From assembly GCA_003194525.1 (NCBI GenBank), contig NBIV01000258.1, forward strand, positions 1-64,000: DNA of 64,000 bases, written 5' to 3'. The position numbers and the translations under genes were made by a program. The DNA is from Gracilariopsis chorda (Eukaryota > Rhodophyta > Florideophyceae > Gracilariales > Gracilariaceae). The notes under the pieces are model-generated. The model searched no databases, was not told the origin of the DNA, and saw nothing but the letters and a program-made list of their open reading frames with translations. Below are positions 1 through 11,290 of the stretch, one piece after another; position 1 is the stretch's first letter; every line of letters begins with the position of its first letter.

Positions 1-689
1 GTACTCGGTGCGAGCGATGAAGCGGGATGCATGAATTTTAGCCCCCGTTTACCGGGCTAATTAGCGGTCGGGTTACCCAGGGTGGTTATGGGAACATTCA
101 TATTTTTGGTACTTGCCTGGCAAGGGTGGAGGACACGTGGCTACAGCCCCGGCCAGGAGGCCCAAAACGGCTACTTATTTAGTATAGTTTAGGGGTTAAC
201 TTTACTTAGGCTAGTGCACTACCTACTGTACTGCACTGAGCTAGTACTTGAGCGTCGGCCGCACGGCGGCGAGCTCACCAAGAAATGTAACAAGAGTTCG
301 GCTCTGACTCTATTCGCCATGCGAAGTGTCTAACTCCTCGCGGAGGTACACCGCTTGCCCGATAGTTTCACCCGACTCGCACCACCGAGGAGACCGTGCT
401 CGTCGTACCCAGTGGGTTGTGACCACTCGTGGTATTCATTGTTGTCGTGTGACCGCCCGTAAAGGCCCTATCTCCGCCCCAGTTTTGGGTATTGATATTA
501 CCGACGTGTGTCGTGAGACCGTGAGACCATCCCTTCCCCTCATATCCCCTAACCGCCGCGCGGTGCGTGTCGTGTGTGTGTACCGGCACCCCCCTCCGGG
601 GTCTGTTCCCGCTTTCCGCACGCCCCCGTCGGGTGGTCCCTTTCCCTCTTTTGTTCCCCTGTTCGCAGGCTACTTCCGGACCAGCCGTG
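1..689. other. No gene recognised
   Basis: Reading frames here are short, overlap on both strands and show no family signature. The stretch is moderately GC-rich and lies just left of an LTR-like repeat fragment, so it is most likely decayed retroelement sequence. That is an inference from position only. Confidence 0.4.
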
Positions 690-870
690 GTTCCGACCCG
701 TTCTAACCCCTAAACCTCCGAGGTACATCCAGGCTCCCGACGGAGTTACACCCGTCATACGGGACACGGAGGGCTCTACCCAGCTGGGCCTACCTCTCCA
801 AGAGAGCAAGGCTTCGAGCTGCCTTGGGTGCCTTTCCCACACCGGGATTGCACCACAAATCGCACATCAA
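690..870 (+). repeat. LTR-like repeat fragment, copy X
   Basis: Around 767-800 this copy carries GAGGGCTCTACCCA followed by CTGGGC and ACCTCT. The same order of words recurs near 3,288-3,325, and both copies continue to a CCGGG-ATTGCAC word about 60 bases further on. A third, more diverged relative lies near 14,655-14,730, directly upstream of a gypsy gag region. That position suggests all three are pieces of an LTR or leader of one retroelement family. The boundaries are estimates. Confidence 0.4.
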
Positions 871-929
871 CCTATCAGAAGCATCTAACCGCTGTCTCTG
901 GTAGCGAAGGTACTATGAGGAATACTTCT

Positions 930-1625
930 GTGCTTGAAAGGGCAGTCATTAGGTGCAACGGCATATCCTGTCCATTTGAGTGGGTTATAAGAACTCGAAA
1001 TGCGATGTCGAGAAAGGAGGGAGATGAAGGCAAGGTGAAACTGTACTCATTGCCACATGAAAGCTACGATGCATAGCCACGGTTCTGATCTCGCATTATT
1101 CAGAAAGCACCTACCGCCAGATCTCCAAAAATGAAGCCTCAGAACTGAAACACGAGCTCCATTTTTCCATTTGGGTGATATTACGCGGCTGTTGGAACGA
1201 AAGCATGGACTCATCGTAGAATTGCTCTCTGCCGCTATTTGTACCAAAGTACATACTAGAGAATATTATCCTATATTGTACGTCTTACGCCCTGCAGATG
1301 TTTTGTGGATCTGACTGTAACGCCCCATAAACAGTACGTAGTCCTCGATTGCGAACGTCAAAACGTCTCCAGGGAAAGGTGGCCGGATGTAAATGTTACA
1401 GATGAAGAAACTTCTGGAAGAAGTTGTGGTCTTCAAGTTCCAATGCTTGGGGATCCAAGATCTTCAACCGTACACAACAGCCGAAAACTTCTATGAGGTT
1501 TATATGGCTTTTTGAGCCAATTCATCCTCCAGGTCTCCCCTTCAAGAATCTACTTGCAGCTTGCACTTGCGGTTAGCACGCAATGGAAGACTTTCCCTGT
1601 AGTCATATAGTCGCTGTGCTGTTAC
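930..1625 (+). pseudogene. MULE-like transposase remnant with SWIM finger
   Basis: At about 940-1,070 the plus strand reads RCNGISCPFEWVIR and, 25 residues later, a histidine-containing word. This resembles the N-terminal zinc-binding module of MuDR/FAR1-type proteins. At about 1,555-1,622 it reads CTCG, then DFPCSHIVAVLL, which fits the C-x-C...C-x-H pattern of a SWIM zinc finger, the usual C-terminal module of MULE transposases. No continuous frame joins them and no DDE core was recognised, so this is a short or badly decayed copy. A host protein with a SWIM finger is the alternative. The family assignment rests on two short motifs in the right order. Confidence 0.4.
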
Positions 1626-3159
1626 TTATCCAGAGATATAGCTTCACAACGACGGTATAAGCAGAGTATTTGGATCGCGAGTCCAAATTGAGCTTCTCTT
1701 TGATAATTATTGGAAGCACAATGCAGACGAGAGTACGACGATCTAGCCCTTTCACCTGAGGCGCACAATTGGAAACCACATTAGAACATTAAGGTTAGCC
1801 AGCAAAAGAACATTTCTCAGGACGCTAAAGAAGCCGTTGAAAATCGGGAGTTAGATATAATTAGCGAGGAACACGAAGAGGTTTGAATCATACCGTTCAT
1901 GGTCGGACGGATGGGCAATGTTCGACAAAGTACATTGATTGGCTACTGGGTTAGGACCTTCAGCAGTTCGCATCTTAAAAAACGTCTTCGAGCACGCCAT
2001 CAATTCACTTTCCAAGTCCATTTCCATTACCTCCATGTGCGAACACTCTCCAAAGATACAATTCAGTGCGAAATCTTATCCCAGAACATAGAGCAAATTC
2101 TGCAACCGGTCACCAATATTTGAGAACCCGAACCCGGGATATACTCATAGACAAAAGCAAAAGCGAGGTTGTTTGGAATCAGAAAAAAAAGAAGAAAACA
2201 AGACCGACAAAAATTATTCAGCCACACACACATAGGATGGCAAACTTTGAGTTCCATTCAATCAGCTAGGGACTTCCAAAATTTGACGTCGTCGACGCAA
2301 AGGAAGATCTTTAACGAAGCCATTAACAAGGGTCTTGTTATCATAAATGGTCTTTAAACCGACAATCTAGTTCTTGGGTTCAATAAAATTTCATGTCGCA
2401 GCATAGAGTAAAATTTAGCCAAGTATGATGATCCCATCACTAAAGTGCAACGCTTTCAGCGGTATCACCACTACTTGGTGTCATATTCCGCTTTGGCGAT
2501 GCTCACATCCCGACTGTGAAGTATGAGTAATGCACCGGTATTCAGTCTCCGTTGGAAGGGCCCCAATTTGGGATTGCAGTTTGAAGTGCAATGCCCTCAG
2601 AGAGGGATTCTTGGTACTTGGTAGACTTCCCGAATGTTTCGGTAATGTAGTCATTGCATGAACTATGACCACTAATGGTGGATTTGACACGTGGGACACG
2701 GAAGAGTCAATTGGCGGTTGGCCACAGTAGTGGGCATGAACCACCAACGTGGAGTAATTTAGGTAATTCTATTTATTGTTTTTACACCCATTTCTGGGAT
2801 GGTTAGTACTTAGCGCCGGCGGGCTGCCGTCGCACCAGTAAAACCTTGCCCAACAAGGGACCCCAACCTGGGAATTGGCTCGAGACCTCACTGCCTTCGC
2901 TCGTTCTCTGCTCCTCTTTGGAGGGAAGCACCGTCGCATACGGGAAGTCTAACCCCCTTGCCTATCTAAAGGACCCGATTATTCGGATTTTTATTGCAGC
3001 TTTCTTGGCGTTCGCCTTGTATAAGGTTTATTTACCGGCACTGCCGTTAGTCTTCGTCAGGACACTCGTGACTCAGCACCCCCTTATTTTCCCTTTATAG
3101 GGTGGCTTTCCCGCTACCCACGGTTCTTGTTCGCGCATGCCACTAACGTGGAAACCTCA
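1626..3159. other. No gene recognised
   Basis: Only short unrelated reading frames are present and none shows a family motif. The left part is AT-rich and may be the tail of the MULE-like remnant. From about 2,800 the composition becomes GC-richer and runs into LTR-like repeat copy Y. Confidence 0.4.
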
Positions 3160-3410
3160 CCTCTCTAGAGGACGACCACACCCCATACACCGCTCCTGCG
3201 GATACCGGATTCTTGCCTCAACCTCCCTGCGCAAGTCGCGACGGATGGCCTCGGCCTTACAACGCGACATCTTCGTGCCACTCCTGGGAGGGCTCTACCC
3301 AACTGGGCTCACCTCTAACGAGGAAAGATCCCGAACGTCTTTCGGTGCGCTCCTGCTTCCGGGCATTGCACTGTACAGGTGTAGTGCGCAGCATTTTTGG
3401 CATGTGCCAC
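3160..3410 (+). repeat. LTR-like repeat fragment, copy Y
   Basis: This copy contains GAGGGCTCTACCCAACTGGG near 3,290, in the same context as copy X near 770. Its left half (GGCCTCGGCCTTACAACGCG near 3,248) also matches the sequence near 14,667 upstream of gypsy element B. The three copies share orientation. The most likely explanation is scattered LTR or leader fragments of the element B/E family, but no complete LTR can be delimited. Confidence 0.4.
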
Positions 3411-3599
3411 ACGTGTGTAGAATTAGAAGCCCCCTTAGAAATATTATAAGTTAATTTCATTGTACTTTCAGGGAGCCGACCACCATTACTTATGTGAGTG
3501 ACCTCCGGCAACCCGGGTCAAAGTAAACGCAGCACGCGAGTGTCGGCTCTGACTCAGGACCCCTGGTGAGTGTTGGCCTCCGTCCAGAGAGACGCCACT

Positions 3600-5530
3600 T
3601 ACTGCAGGCCTTGTTACCCACCTTGTGGAGTTTTCAACACATTCTGACTACTATTTTGTTTGTTTCTGTGCGCGCTTTTGCTGTTGCTGTTTTCCCCCGT
3701 ATAAAGATGTAGCTGTACGGCGACTACTGGTGATTTCCATTGCCTCGTTCACCAACGCCCTACTTGTGTGGTTAGCGTGCCACCCTTACGCGTCGCCCAC
3801 CACTCTTATGTTAGCCACATATCCCCGCGCCGTTTTGATATCTCTTTTAAGCAAAACCCCGCTCTCGATTTCTTGGATTTCTTTGAAATGCTTTCATATT
3901 TTTCATGCAGAAAGCAGGTATCTTCATTGTTTCCATACTGTTTCATCCCGCGGAGTTCGTTCGTCCTTCTGCGATGTATTTTTCATTAGCTTCTTGTACG
4001 TGCTTCAGTTCAATGCGGGCATGGCTTATAATAACTTGGTTTTCTATTCCGTTCTCATATAATCTTGCGTTGATACACTTCAGCACTCAAATGCTGTCAC
4101 CGCTAGTCCTGCAACGATCTTTATAAATATTCCTGCAGAATGTCGCTCTCCATCTTCACCCTCCTTTCACACATCCACTTCGATACCTCCTTAACCCTGT
4201 GTTCCGCTTTCTGTATAATCGCCTACCCTGCCTTTCAACCGTAATTTTCCGTTCGTTCCTAGCCCTTGTTTCTGGATTGTCGCTCTGCTTCTACATAAAA
4301 TTCATTGGCAAACATGGATACTATGGATAACACAGGCGCAGTAATCCACTTCGAGCTCATCAAATTGGTCTTGAGTCCCGCTTTCCGATACGGGATCTAT
4401 CAATCAGGTGACGACAGTGGGTTTGAAGTGCGTGTGCGTACAATATGGCCCAGAGAGTCTCATTCTCACTTCTCCCAGGATCTAAGACCTCCCGGCCTTT
4501 CTCGTCACCGAGAGCCAGCAGAAGCACAAAATGACAATTATTTCTGCCATACTTTCCATGATTTTCTTCATATTTCCCCTCTCCCTAGCCAGCACAACCA
4601 CCACGTCTTGCAACCTTGGCATATGCGACAAGATGGATCGCTCCTCTTTGCCATTTCACCAATATCGCCTCCGTCGGTTGCCTTTGAAGCAGCGTATTTC
4701 ATGCCTGGATTGATTTGGCGGTTGCTCACTTGGAACCTTTTAGTTCTGCGTTAATGTCATTCTCATTAAGAACAGAAGCACAGGCTACCATGCCTTTCAA
4801 CAGCCTCGCACCCTTAGTTAGGCATCCCATCAACACAACTTCCCTACATCCATTGAAGTTCTTTGCCCGGTCTTCATCGCTCTCTTCCCAATCTTATGCG
4901 TGACCAACAACGGGAGAATGTCGCCCTGTTTCTTGTCGGGTTGTCATCATTCCTGTTTCCACTTGCTGATTTATCATCTTTCAAGATGTGAATATATAGT
5001 GGAGGAATGGTATCTCCAAAACTTTTATTGTACGCAGCTGGCAACATATCTACAGGGATGCTCACTGCATCTCTTCCGTTCTTCCCCAGCCATATTTCTG
5101 CTACCTATGTGTTTATCCATCTCGCATGGGATGAAATACGTGTCCTACACAAAGGAGGGGTAATATATCACTTGCGTTAAGCATCTGCTGTGATCTGATC
5201 CGTGAGCAGATACTCGTTTTTGAACGACCCAGAATCAAACACGGCTTTTGATTCTTTACCCTGTATTCTGGGCTTGATCTCTGTGATCATCACCGTCATC
5301 AGCGCACTGTATCCGGCTATGTCGAAAGTAGTCGGGAATAGATCTCAACGAGATGCAGTTTCGCCATCCGACCGCTGCGACCGAACATTGTCTTCGCTGC
5401 GCTTCTAGCCGTCATTTGTGCTGCAGGAGTGATTTGGTCGCTGTTCGGATCAATATCAAGCATCCAGAAGGCTGCCGGTGCAACCATTGATAGGTGCGAG
5501 CTCCCAACTTTAACTTTCAAAGGCAATGAT
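3600..5530 (+). pseudogene. Decayed membrane-protein-like reading frames
   Basis: Several plus-strand frames in this T-rich stretch encode strongly hydrophobic runs that look like membrane segments. Examples are VALFLVGLSSFLFPLADL near 4,920, ILGLISVIITVISALY near 5,265 and NIVFAALLAVICAAGVIW near 5,385. The last reads on for about 30 residues to a stop near 5,525. The hydrophobic runs sit in different frames, so no intact protein is present. No motif ties them to a known transporter, receptor or viral glycoprotein. T-rich DNA gives hydrophobic translations by chance, so this could also be noise. Confidence 0.25.
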
Positions 5531-5741
5531 TAAATGCAAACCGCTTGGTCTTCTCCTGGAAGGTGAGAACGGCAGGAACAGTGAATTCCCTGTTCTGAAT
5601 GTGAGCAAACGACGATATCAGCCACTGTGTTCACAAGGATTTGAGTACCCTCGAGTCTCTCAAATCCCCTTGCACGCGTTCTTTTTGGTGTTACCTGGGG
5701 GTATCTTTGCTTTTCTGTACGGCCTATATCTGGAACCAGAT

Positions 5742-5970
5742 TGTAGCTGCATTGGCTAGTTACCAGAGAAGCATATACATTTTGTCAGTGCTCTCCATGG
5801 AGAACTGAAAAGGGTACAGACATTTTAACGTTAGCACAGAGACATATCTACTGTCTGTTAGTCGATAACAACGGACACCCTACATAACTCCCTCAATAGA
5901 GTTCTCGGCTTGGCAGAAAGAGGTATCGAACCATCGACATAGTCATACATTTTGAAAAACATGCCATACT
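5742..5970 (+). repeat. Left LTR of element A
   Basis: It starts TGTAGCTGC and aligns over its full length with 11,062-11,290. Shared blocks include CTGAAAAGGGTACA, GAGACATATCT and GGTATCGAACCATCGACA. The ends are approximate. No matching target-site duplication was found outside the two copies, as expected for an old insertion. Confidence 0.75.
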
Positions 5971-8900
5971 GATCACTAACTTGTTTTTGCTAGTCTGTTC
6001 GATCTAAATTCATAGCATCTACTGCGGTAGATACACAACTTTCAGCATGGATCTAAACCCCGCGTTTCGGCCACCAAACAATGAACATAACTCAACACTA
6101 ATTTCATCACCAATCAATCACTCTTGTCTTTCTCGAATCGATGCAGAATCAATTTGCGTTTTCCATCGATTATGTGATTGTTATTGCAAAGAAATTCAAA
6201 AGCGAGGTCAAAAACTTCGGGTAAGCAATTTCACTTCATTTGAGCCTGATGAGCCTGTCATTCTAACGTTTTGCGTATACTCGGAGTATATTGAGTCGGC
6301 CACTGCGCTTGGAATATTTCTGAAGCTCACTAAAGCGCTTACTGCCGATGGGTTTAAGCGAGTATTTGGAATGAAAGCCGAGGTCTCGAAGGAATTCGCT
6401 AATTTGGCTACCCTTGACAAGGTTGAGCAAAGTGAATTTTAGATGCACAGGCTGACGTTGATGCCAATTTTCGAATCCACACATTTTTCATCAATTATCG
6501 TCCTCTCCTCCGGCAAAATGGACTTACGTGGATACTACAATCAAACCCAAAGGTTGCAGTATACCATGTGTTCTTGTGCACTTTCACGGTCGGAAGGCGC
6601 GCGTGGTTGGTTGTGAAGTCGAGGCTTCGTAGTTCGATGCCTCCGCTTTACTTGGTGGTGTTGTATCTCTATCTTATATACTATTCAGGTGTTTCCCTAT
6701 TCGGAAACACCTTCTAGGCGGAGGGTAGTTATCTTGCGTGGACAACAATACGTGGTAGGACGAATTCATAACAATTCATCCGTTCCTTGAATTGCGTGGC
6801 TTCCCCTAGTGGGTTGCTTGCCACCCACTACAGTTCTTCAGCAATCAAGCCCAAGTCTTGGCGTAACAAACTGGAGTCTGATTTGCAATTCTCACACCAT
6901 GAACTACATAGCGACTTCACTGGCTTCATGGCCCATGCAGTTAAGGTATTTGACGCCTTTCAACTATTGTATATTGAGGGACAGCGTGGTACATCTCAGA
7001 AGTCCCATTCGTAGGACGAAACCACAGATTATCTTGGACAGAGCGCTCGTGTGATGATCATTGTTAGAAAGAGGGAAGAATTGGTAGGAAAGAAAAAGGG
7101 AAACAACAGTCATTCAGACAGGATAGGCCTCACCGGCCAGTTCCATTCTGTCCCCTTCCAATATGTAGACGGGATAGAAATAGACAATGGATTGATGATT
7201 GCGAACTATCAACTTATGAGTAGAAGGAAAAAATAAAGCAAGACCTGCTCAAAATAAACCAATGACTACGTCCTCATAAAAATTATAACAGATATGATAA
7301 CCCCTAAACAAGCAAACGTAGTAATCGTGGGCAGGGAGTGGTGGAAAGAATAAATAAGACTATACATTTTGGACCTGCTCATCAGCTAACTTCCTCATGT
7401 GATTTATCTCTTGCTGATAGCACAACACACATCAAGGCTTTGGATTGTTGCGATGATCGTAGCGACAGCAGCATCTTTTCGCTGAAGCACGCTAAGAAAT
7501 AATCTCTTCAATGCGTCGGACGAATTAGAGAAATGATGCCTATGACGCAGATTGTAGCACTCAAAGTAGGTGCGGAACGCAGAAATTCAAACTCTTTAGG
7601 TCGTGGACATCACCCCCGAACAATTTTCTATTTAATATGAGGGCAGCTGGCATTGATTAATGTGATATTTGTTTCGCTGATGACGATCTAAGTTGTGAAG
7701 ATCTCCTTATCCGACTCCCTCTACTCAGATATCTCCTAGATGACACAAGAAAACTAATGGAGCAAACTCTTGCTGCGCTAGATGGTGCAGATTGTACCAA
7801 ACTTGAAGACCCTGCGGCGTTCACGAATGGTGGGATTGTTAGTCGAATGATGATAGCACGTCTAAATACAGAGAAGTCAGATCGATCTGCGGGTCCTTCT
7901 GACAGACCTCGCGTAAACTATTATCAGGCAAGAAATGAAGAACATCCATCTCAAACGCTTCTCTTCTGGATATGGTCGACCTTGATCAGCACGAAGAAGT
8001 TTGTCATGCCGTTAAGCAAGTGATGGACACTGCGATTTCAAATGGTTTTCTAGATTCTGCTCATCATACCTTGCGGTGCAAATTGCAAGCTCATGTTGAC
8101 ACTTTTGGCACCGCGTTCTCTTCGGGACCACCAGCCCACCTCAAGCTGCTGAAAATACAGCTGACAGCTGATCTAAAACCAGTCAAAAGTACACTTGCGG
8201 AACTAATCGCAGGAACAGGAAGAATTCTTGTCATCTTTCGTCCAGAAGCCGATGCAGCAAGGCTTAGGTTACCCAAACCCAACTTTCCCTTGGGCTTAGC
8301 CCAGTGCTTGTTCCAATACGAGGATCTGCCAGATTCCATTTCACTTTTGACCTCAACCTGGTTAATAAGTATACTATCCACCACCTATATCCGATGCCGA
8401 ACATTGAACATGAACTCACCAAACTTTCTGATTCTCACAATTTTGCTTCTTTTGATCTATCGCATGGGTACTGGCAGTTTCCACTCGAGGAGGAATCTCA
8501 ACTATTTTAATCCTTTATCACCCCAAAAGACATATACTCTCCAACTCGTGTCTTACACGACACTACTAATGATGTTACTTATTTGCAGTCATCCTTTTCA
8601 CTACCTCTCTGCAGGATAATATTTGGTACTGGTTGGACGACATATTACTCCATACGGTAACAATCGAAGAACTCTTGTTCATTATGGATACTATTCTCTA
8701 ATTCTATTCAGAGTAAAATATCAAACTCCACCCTGCAAAGTGTATTTTGTTGCAATGACTATCAAGAGGCGTGGTCTTCTAATATCTAGTAAAGGAGTTC
8801 GAGTTGATCCGCGTGGATTGGATGGTCTCTTGTCAATGGCAGACCCGCATACTGGGGTACTTCTCCAGCAATTATTGTGCGCCTTGGAATGAGTGAAGAC

Positions 8901-11061
8901 TGCTATTCCTGAGTTTAACTCGCTCGTCTCTCCGCTCCATTAATTTATAGAACGAGTCTACAAGCAGGCCGGCAAGAGTACTAAACGGCTGTTGTTTGCA
9001 TTTCTCTGATCTCCGCTGGATGATCCGCTAAGGAACTGCATGCATGTAAAACTTGCAAATCTGCACTATTTACTCAAGTTACTTTGAACCACTGCGACCA
9101 CTCCAGGCGTTTATGTGTTTATAAAAACGTATCTAACTTTTTCTAGTCCGGAATAGTTACTCAAGTTCGACCCCAAGACCTGAAAAGCCACGCTTGGAGC
9201 AAAACCACCAACGGTTAACATTCCTTTCCGGATCCATTAATAACACACAGCTTGGTTGATCAGTTTTAGGAAAGGAAGCATATGCCGTTATTGCGACACT
9301 AGAAAGAGTGCGTCGGTTGGCCGTAACACCAGAAGGTTTTGACTTGTACACCAATCGCAACAACTTAAGTTTTCTCTTCGACTTCGATTCTCTTTCGGTG
9401 GTGCCGCATTTATCACAGACCTCGGTTCTTCGCGCTACGCTTTGCCGTGCGTCTGAGCATTTACAACTACACCTGTTTCCATATACGTGGCACCGAAAAC
9501 ATTTGGGCTAATATGCTCGACAGATGGTCTGCACTCCCCACAGTTCGTCGATTTGTCAATATTCCTCAGCTTTCAGAATCCAGTTCACCGAGGTTTGCTT
9601 GGCAGACTCTCCAGGAAATTCCGGAACTACAACAGAAACAAGCTGTGTCCCGTCCGACGCATTTCGCTATGGTTGAGGGCTTATGGAAGAACCCTACTTC
9701 TGCCACATGTGTACCAGATAACGGTTCTGACATGCAACTTCACCTGTGTTTCGTTGCACACAACGAGCCTAGAGGTCATCGTGGGCAAATTACAACGAAG
9801 CAAACACTGCGTCAATGGTAGTCTTGGAAAACCCTCACCTCGGACATCTGCTCCTCTACTCGTGCTTGCATTCATTGCCGTTAAACCGTAGGAGGTACCA
9901 AAATTCCTCATGCTTTTGGACCAGCTGTACATGGTATCGAGTCAAACTATTTGTTACAGTTTGAGTACATCGAACTTGATCATATTCGTATCGGTGAGAA
10001 GTATGTGTTGGTGTTATGCGAAGACCATTCAAAACTACAAATGGGTTTTCGCATTCCCTGATACCTCACCAGAGAATGCTGCGCATGCTATTATTGAATC
10101 GCGTGCCGCGTTCAAAGTTCCAAGTAGCTTCATGTCAGATGGACCAACCTATTTTTGGAATGAAACTGTTCGCCTTGTTTGCGAAGGGCTTAAAGTTCCC
10201 CATCACTTTACCCTTCCGTACTGCCCATGGAGTAACGGTGCAGTCGAATGTTTAGGAAAAAAACTGCTTCGAGTATTTCGTGCTATTCTGTTCGAATTGC
10301 AGTTCTATCTGACCGAATGCCCCGGTCTTCTTCTGATCGTGCAAAGCGTTTTCAACAATTCTTCATCTTGTCACGGTGGCAATATAGCTCCCACAACCAC
10401 TTTTACTTGCATGATGCCTACAGCTCCAATCTCCACATTTTCTCAAACTATATCTCATAAAACGGTAAGGCTCTCCGAGGCAGTGCTGGAAAAAGCTTTC
10501 AACAATGAGCAGCTTTAGAAAGTTCTCTTGGAGTACACACACTCTTTCAGACAAGGTTGCAACAAAATCAGGAAAGATCTAGAGCTATAGCATCAATTGG
10601 AAATCTCCCGAATTTTCTTGAAGGGGATTTTGTGCTCGTTGTACGCGAGCACTTCAATGAGGGTGAGGAACTGGCGCTCAGGTGGAAAGGATCACGTCCA
10701 GTTGTTAAACCATGATCCTTTATTCCATATTGAATTTCAGCGTAATGGAGACTTGGAATGTATCCATGGCAATCTTTTGAATTTTTACTCCGATCACTCT
10801 GTGGAAATGTATGCTATCATTTCGCATGTTCTATCCTCGGAGACTGGGATGCCTATAGCTAGGCTGCTCCGTCTAGAACGCACAACTGACGGACTTAAAG
10901 CGACAGTCCGCTGGAGGGGTCTACCCTATTCTGAGAACACGCCTATTGAGAAGGTATAAGAAGAAGTTCCACAAATTTTACTCCGTCGTCTTTCTCGAAC
11001 GAATACTCCGCACGATTTGGCAGAACAAACGGGTTGCATTCCTTCCCTTTGAAGATGGGAT

Positions 11062-11290
11062 TGTAGCTACATCGGCTAGTAACTAGAGAAGTATACAAGT
11101 TTTGTCAGCGCTTTCCATGGAGATCTGAAAAGGGTACAAACATTTTACTGTTATCACCGAGACATATCTGCTGTCAGTTATTCAATAACAACAGAAACCC
11201 TACGTAAGTCACTAAGTGAAATGTAATGCTCGGCAGAAAGGGGTATCGAACCATCGACACCCTCACGCATTTTGCGAAGCATGCCATACA
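11062..11290 (+). repeat. Right LTR of element A
   Basis: It starts TGTAGCTAC, ends ATGCCATACA, and so has the TG...CA form of an LTR. It is preceded by GAAGATGGGAT, a purine-rich run in the position of a polypurine tract. It pairs with 5,742-5,970. Confidence 0.75.

Larger units (their letters stand above)
5742..11290 (+). mobile_element. Old Ty3/gypsy retrotransposon (element A), broken
   Basis: Two direct repeats of about 229 bases bound this element. Between them, on the plus strand, come a possible gag-like reading (about 6,050-6,440), reverse transcriptase (about 8,280-8,520, with HHLYPMPNIEHEL and FDLSHGYWQFPL), an RNase H-like part (about 9,150-9,560, with HIRGTENIWANMLDRWS), integrase (about 9,900-10,520, with FMSDGPTYF and PYCPWSNGAVE) and a chromodomain-like tail (about 10,840-10,960, with ATVRWRGLPY). 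A purine-rich run directly before the right LTR fits a polypurine tract. Coding parts are broken many times and the LTRs agree at only about four positions in five by eye, so the copy is old. The stretch from 6,590 to 7,750 has no recognised domain and may hold a nested insertion. Confidence 0.75.

Noticed and set aside
1047-1247. Minus-strand 66-codon ORF and similar short frames in 1-3 kb
   Set aside because: They have no motif, no conserved context and the length expected by chance.
3600-5530. Envelope-type gene of a retroelement
   Set aside because: Hydrophobic stretches and one possible signal-peptide-like run near 4,531 exist, but there is no cleavage-site, fusion-peptide or cysteine pattern that would support it.
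5905-5968. tRNA-like sequence, complement of GGTTCGATACC, in both LTRs of element A
   Set aside because: It resembles a T-loop, but the T-stem does not pair and no matching D-arm was found. Because it is in both LTR copies it is also not a primer site following the left LTR.
6590-6645. Possible tRNA or tRNA-derived SINE with A- and B-box-like words
   Set aside because: AGGCGCGCGTGGTTGG and AGTTCGATGCC are only loose matches, and no cloverleaf can be folded by eye.
6688-6711. Perfect 9-bp hairpin GGTGTTTCC/GGAAACACC followed by CTAG
   Set aside because: I considered a Helitron 3' end, but the hairpin is only 2 bases from CTAG, the next base is G rather than T, and no matching 5' end was seen.
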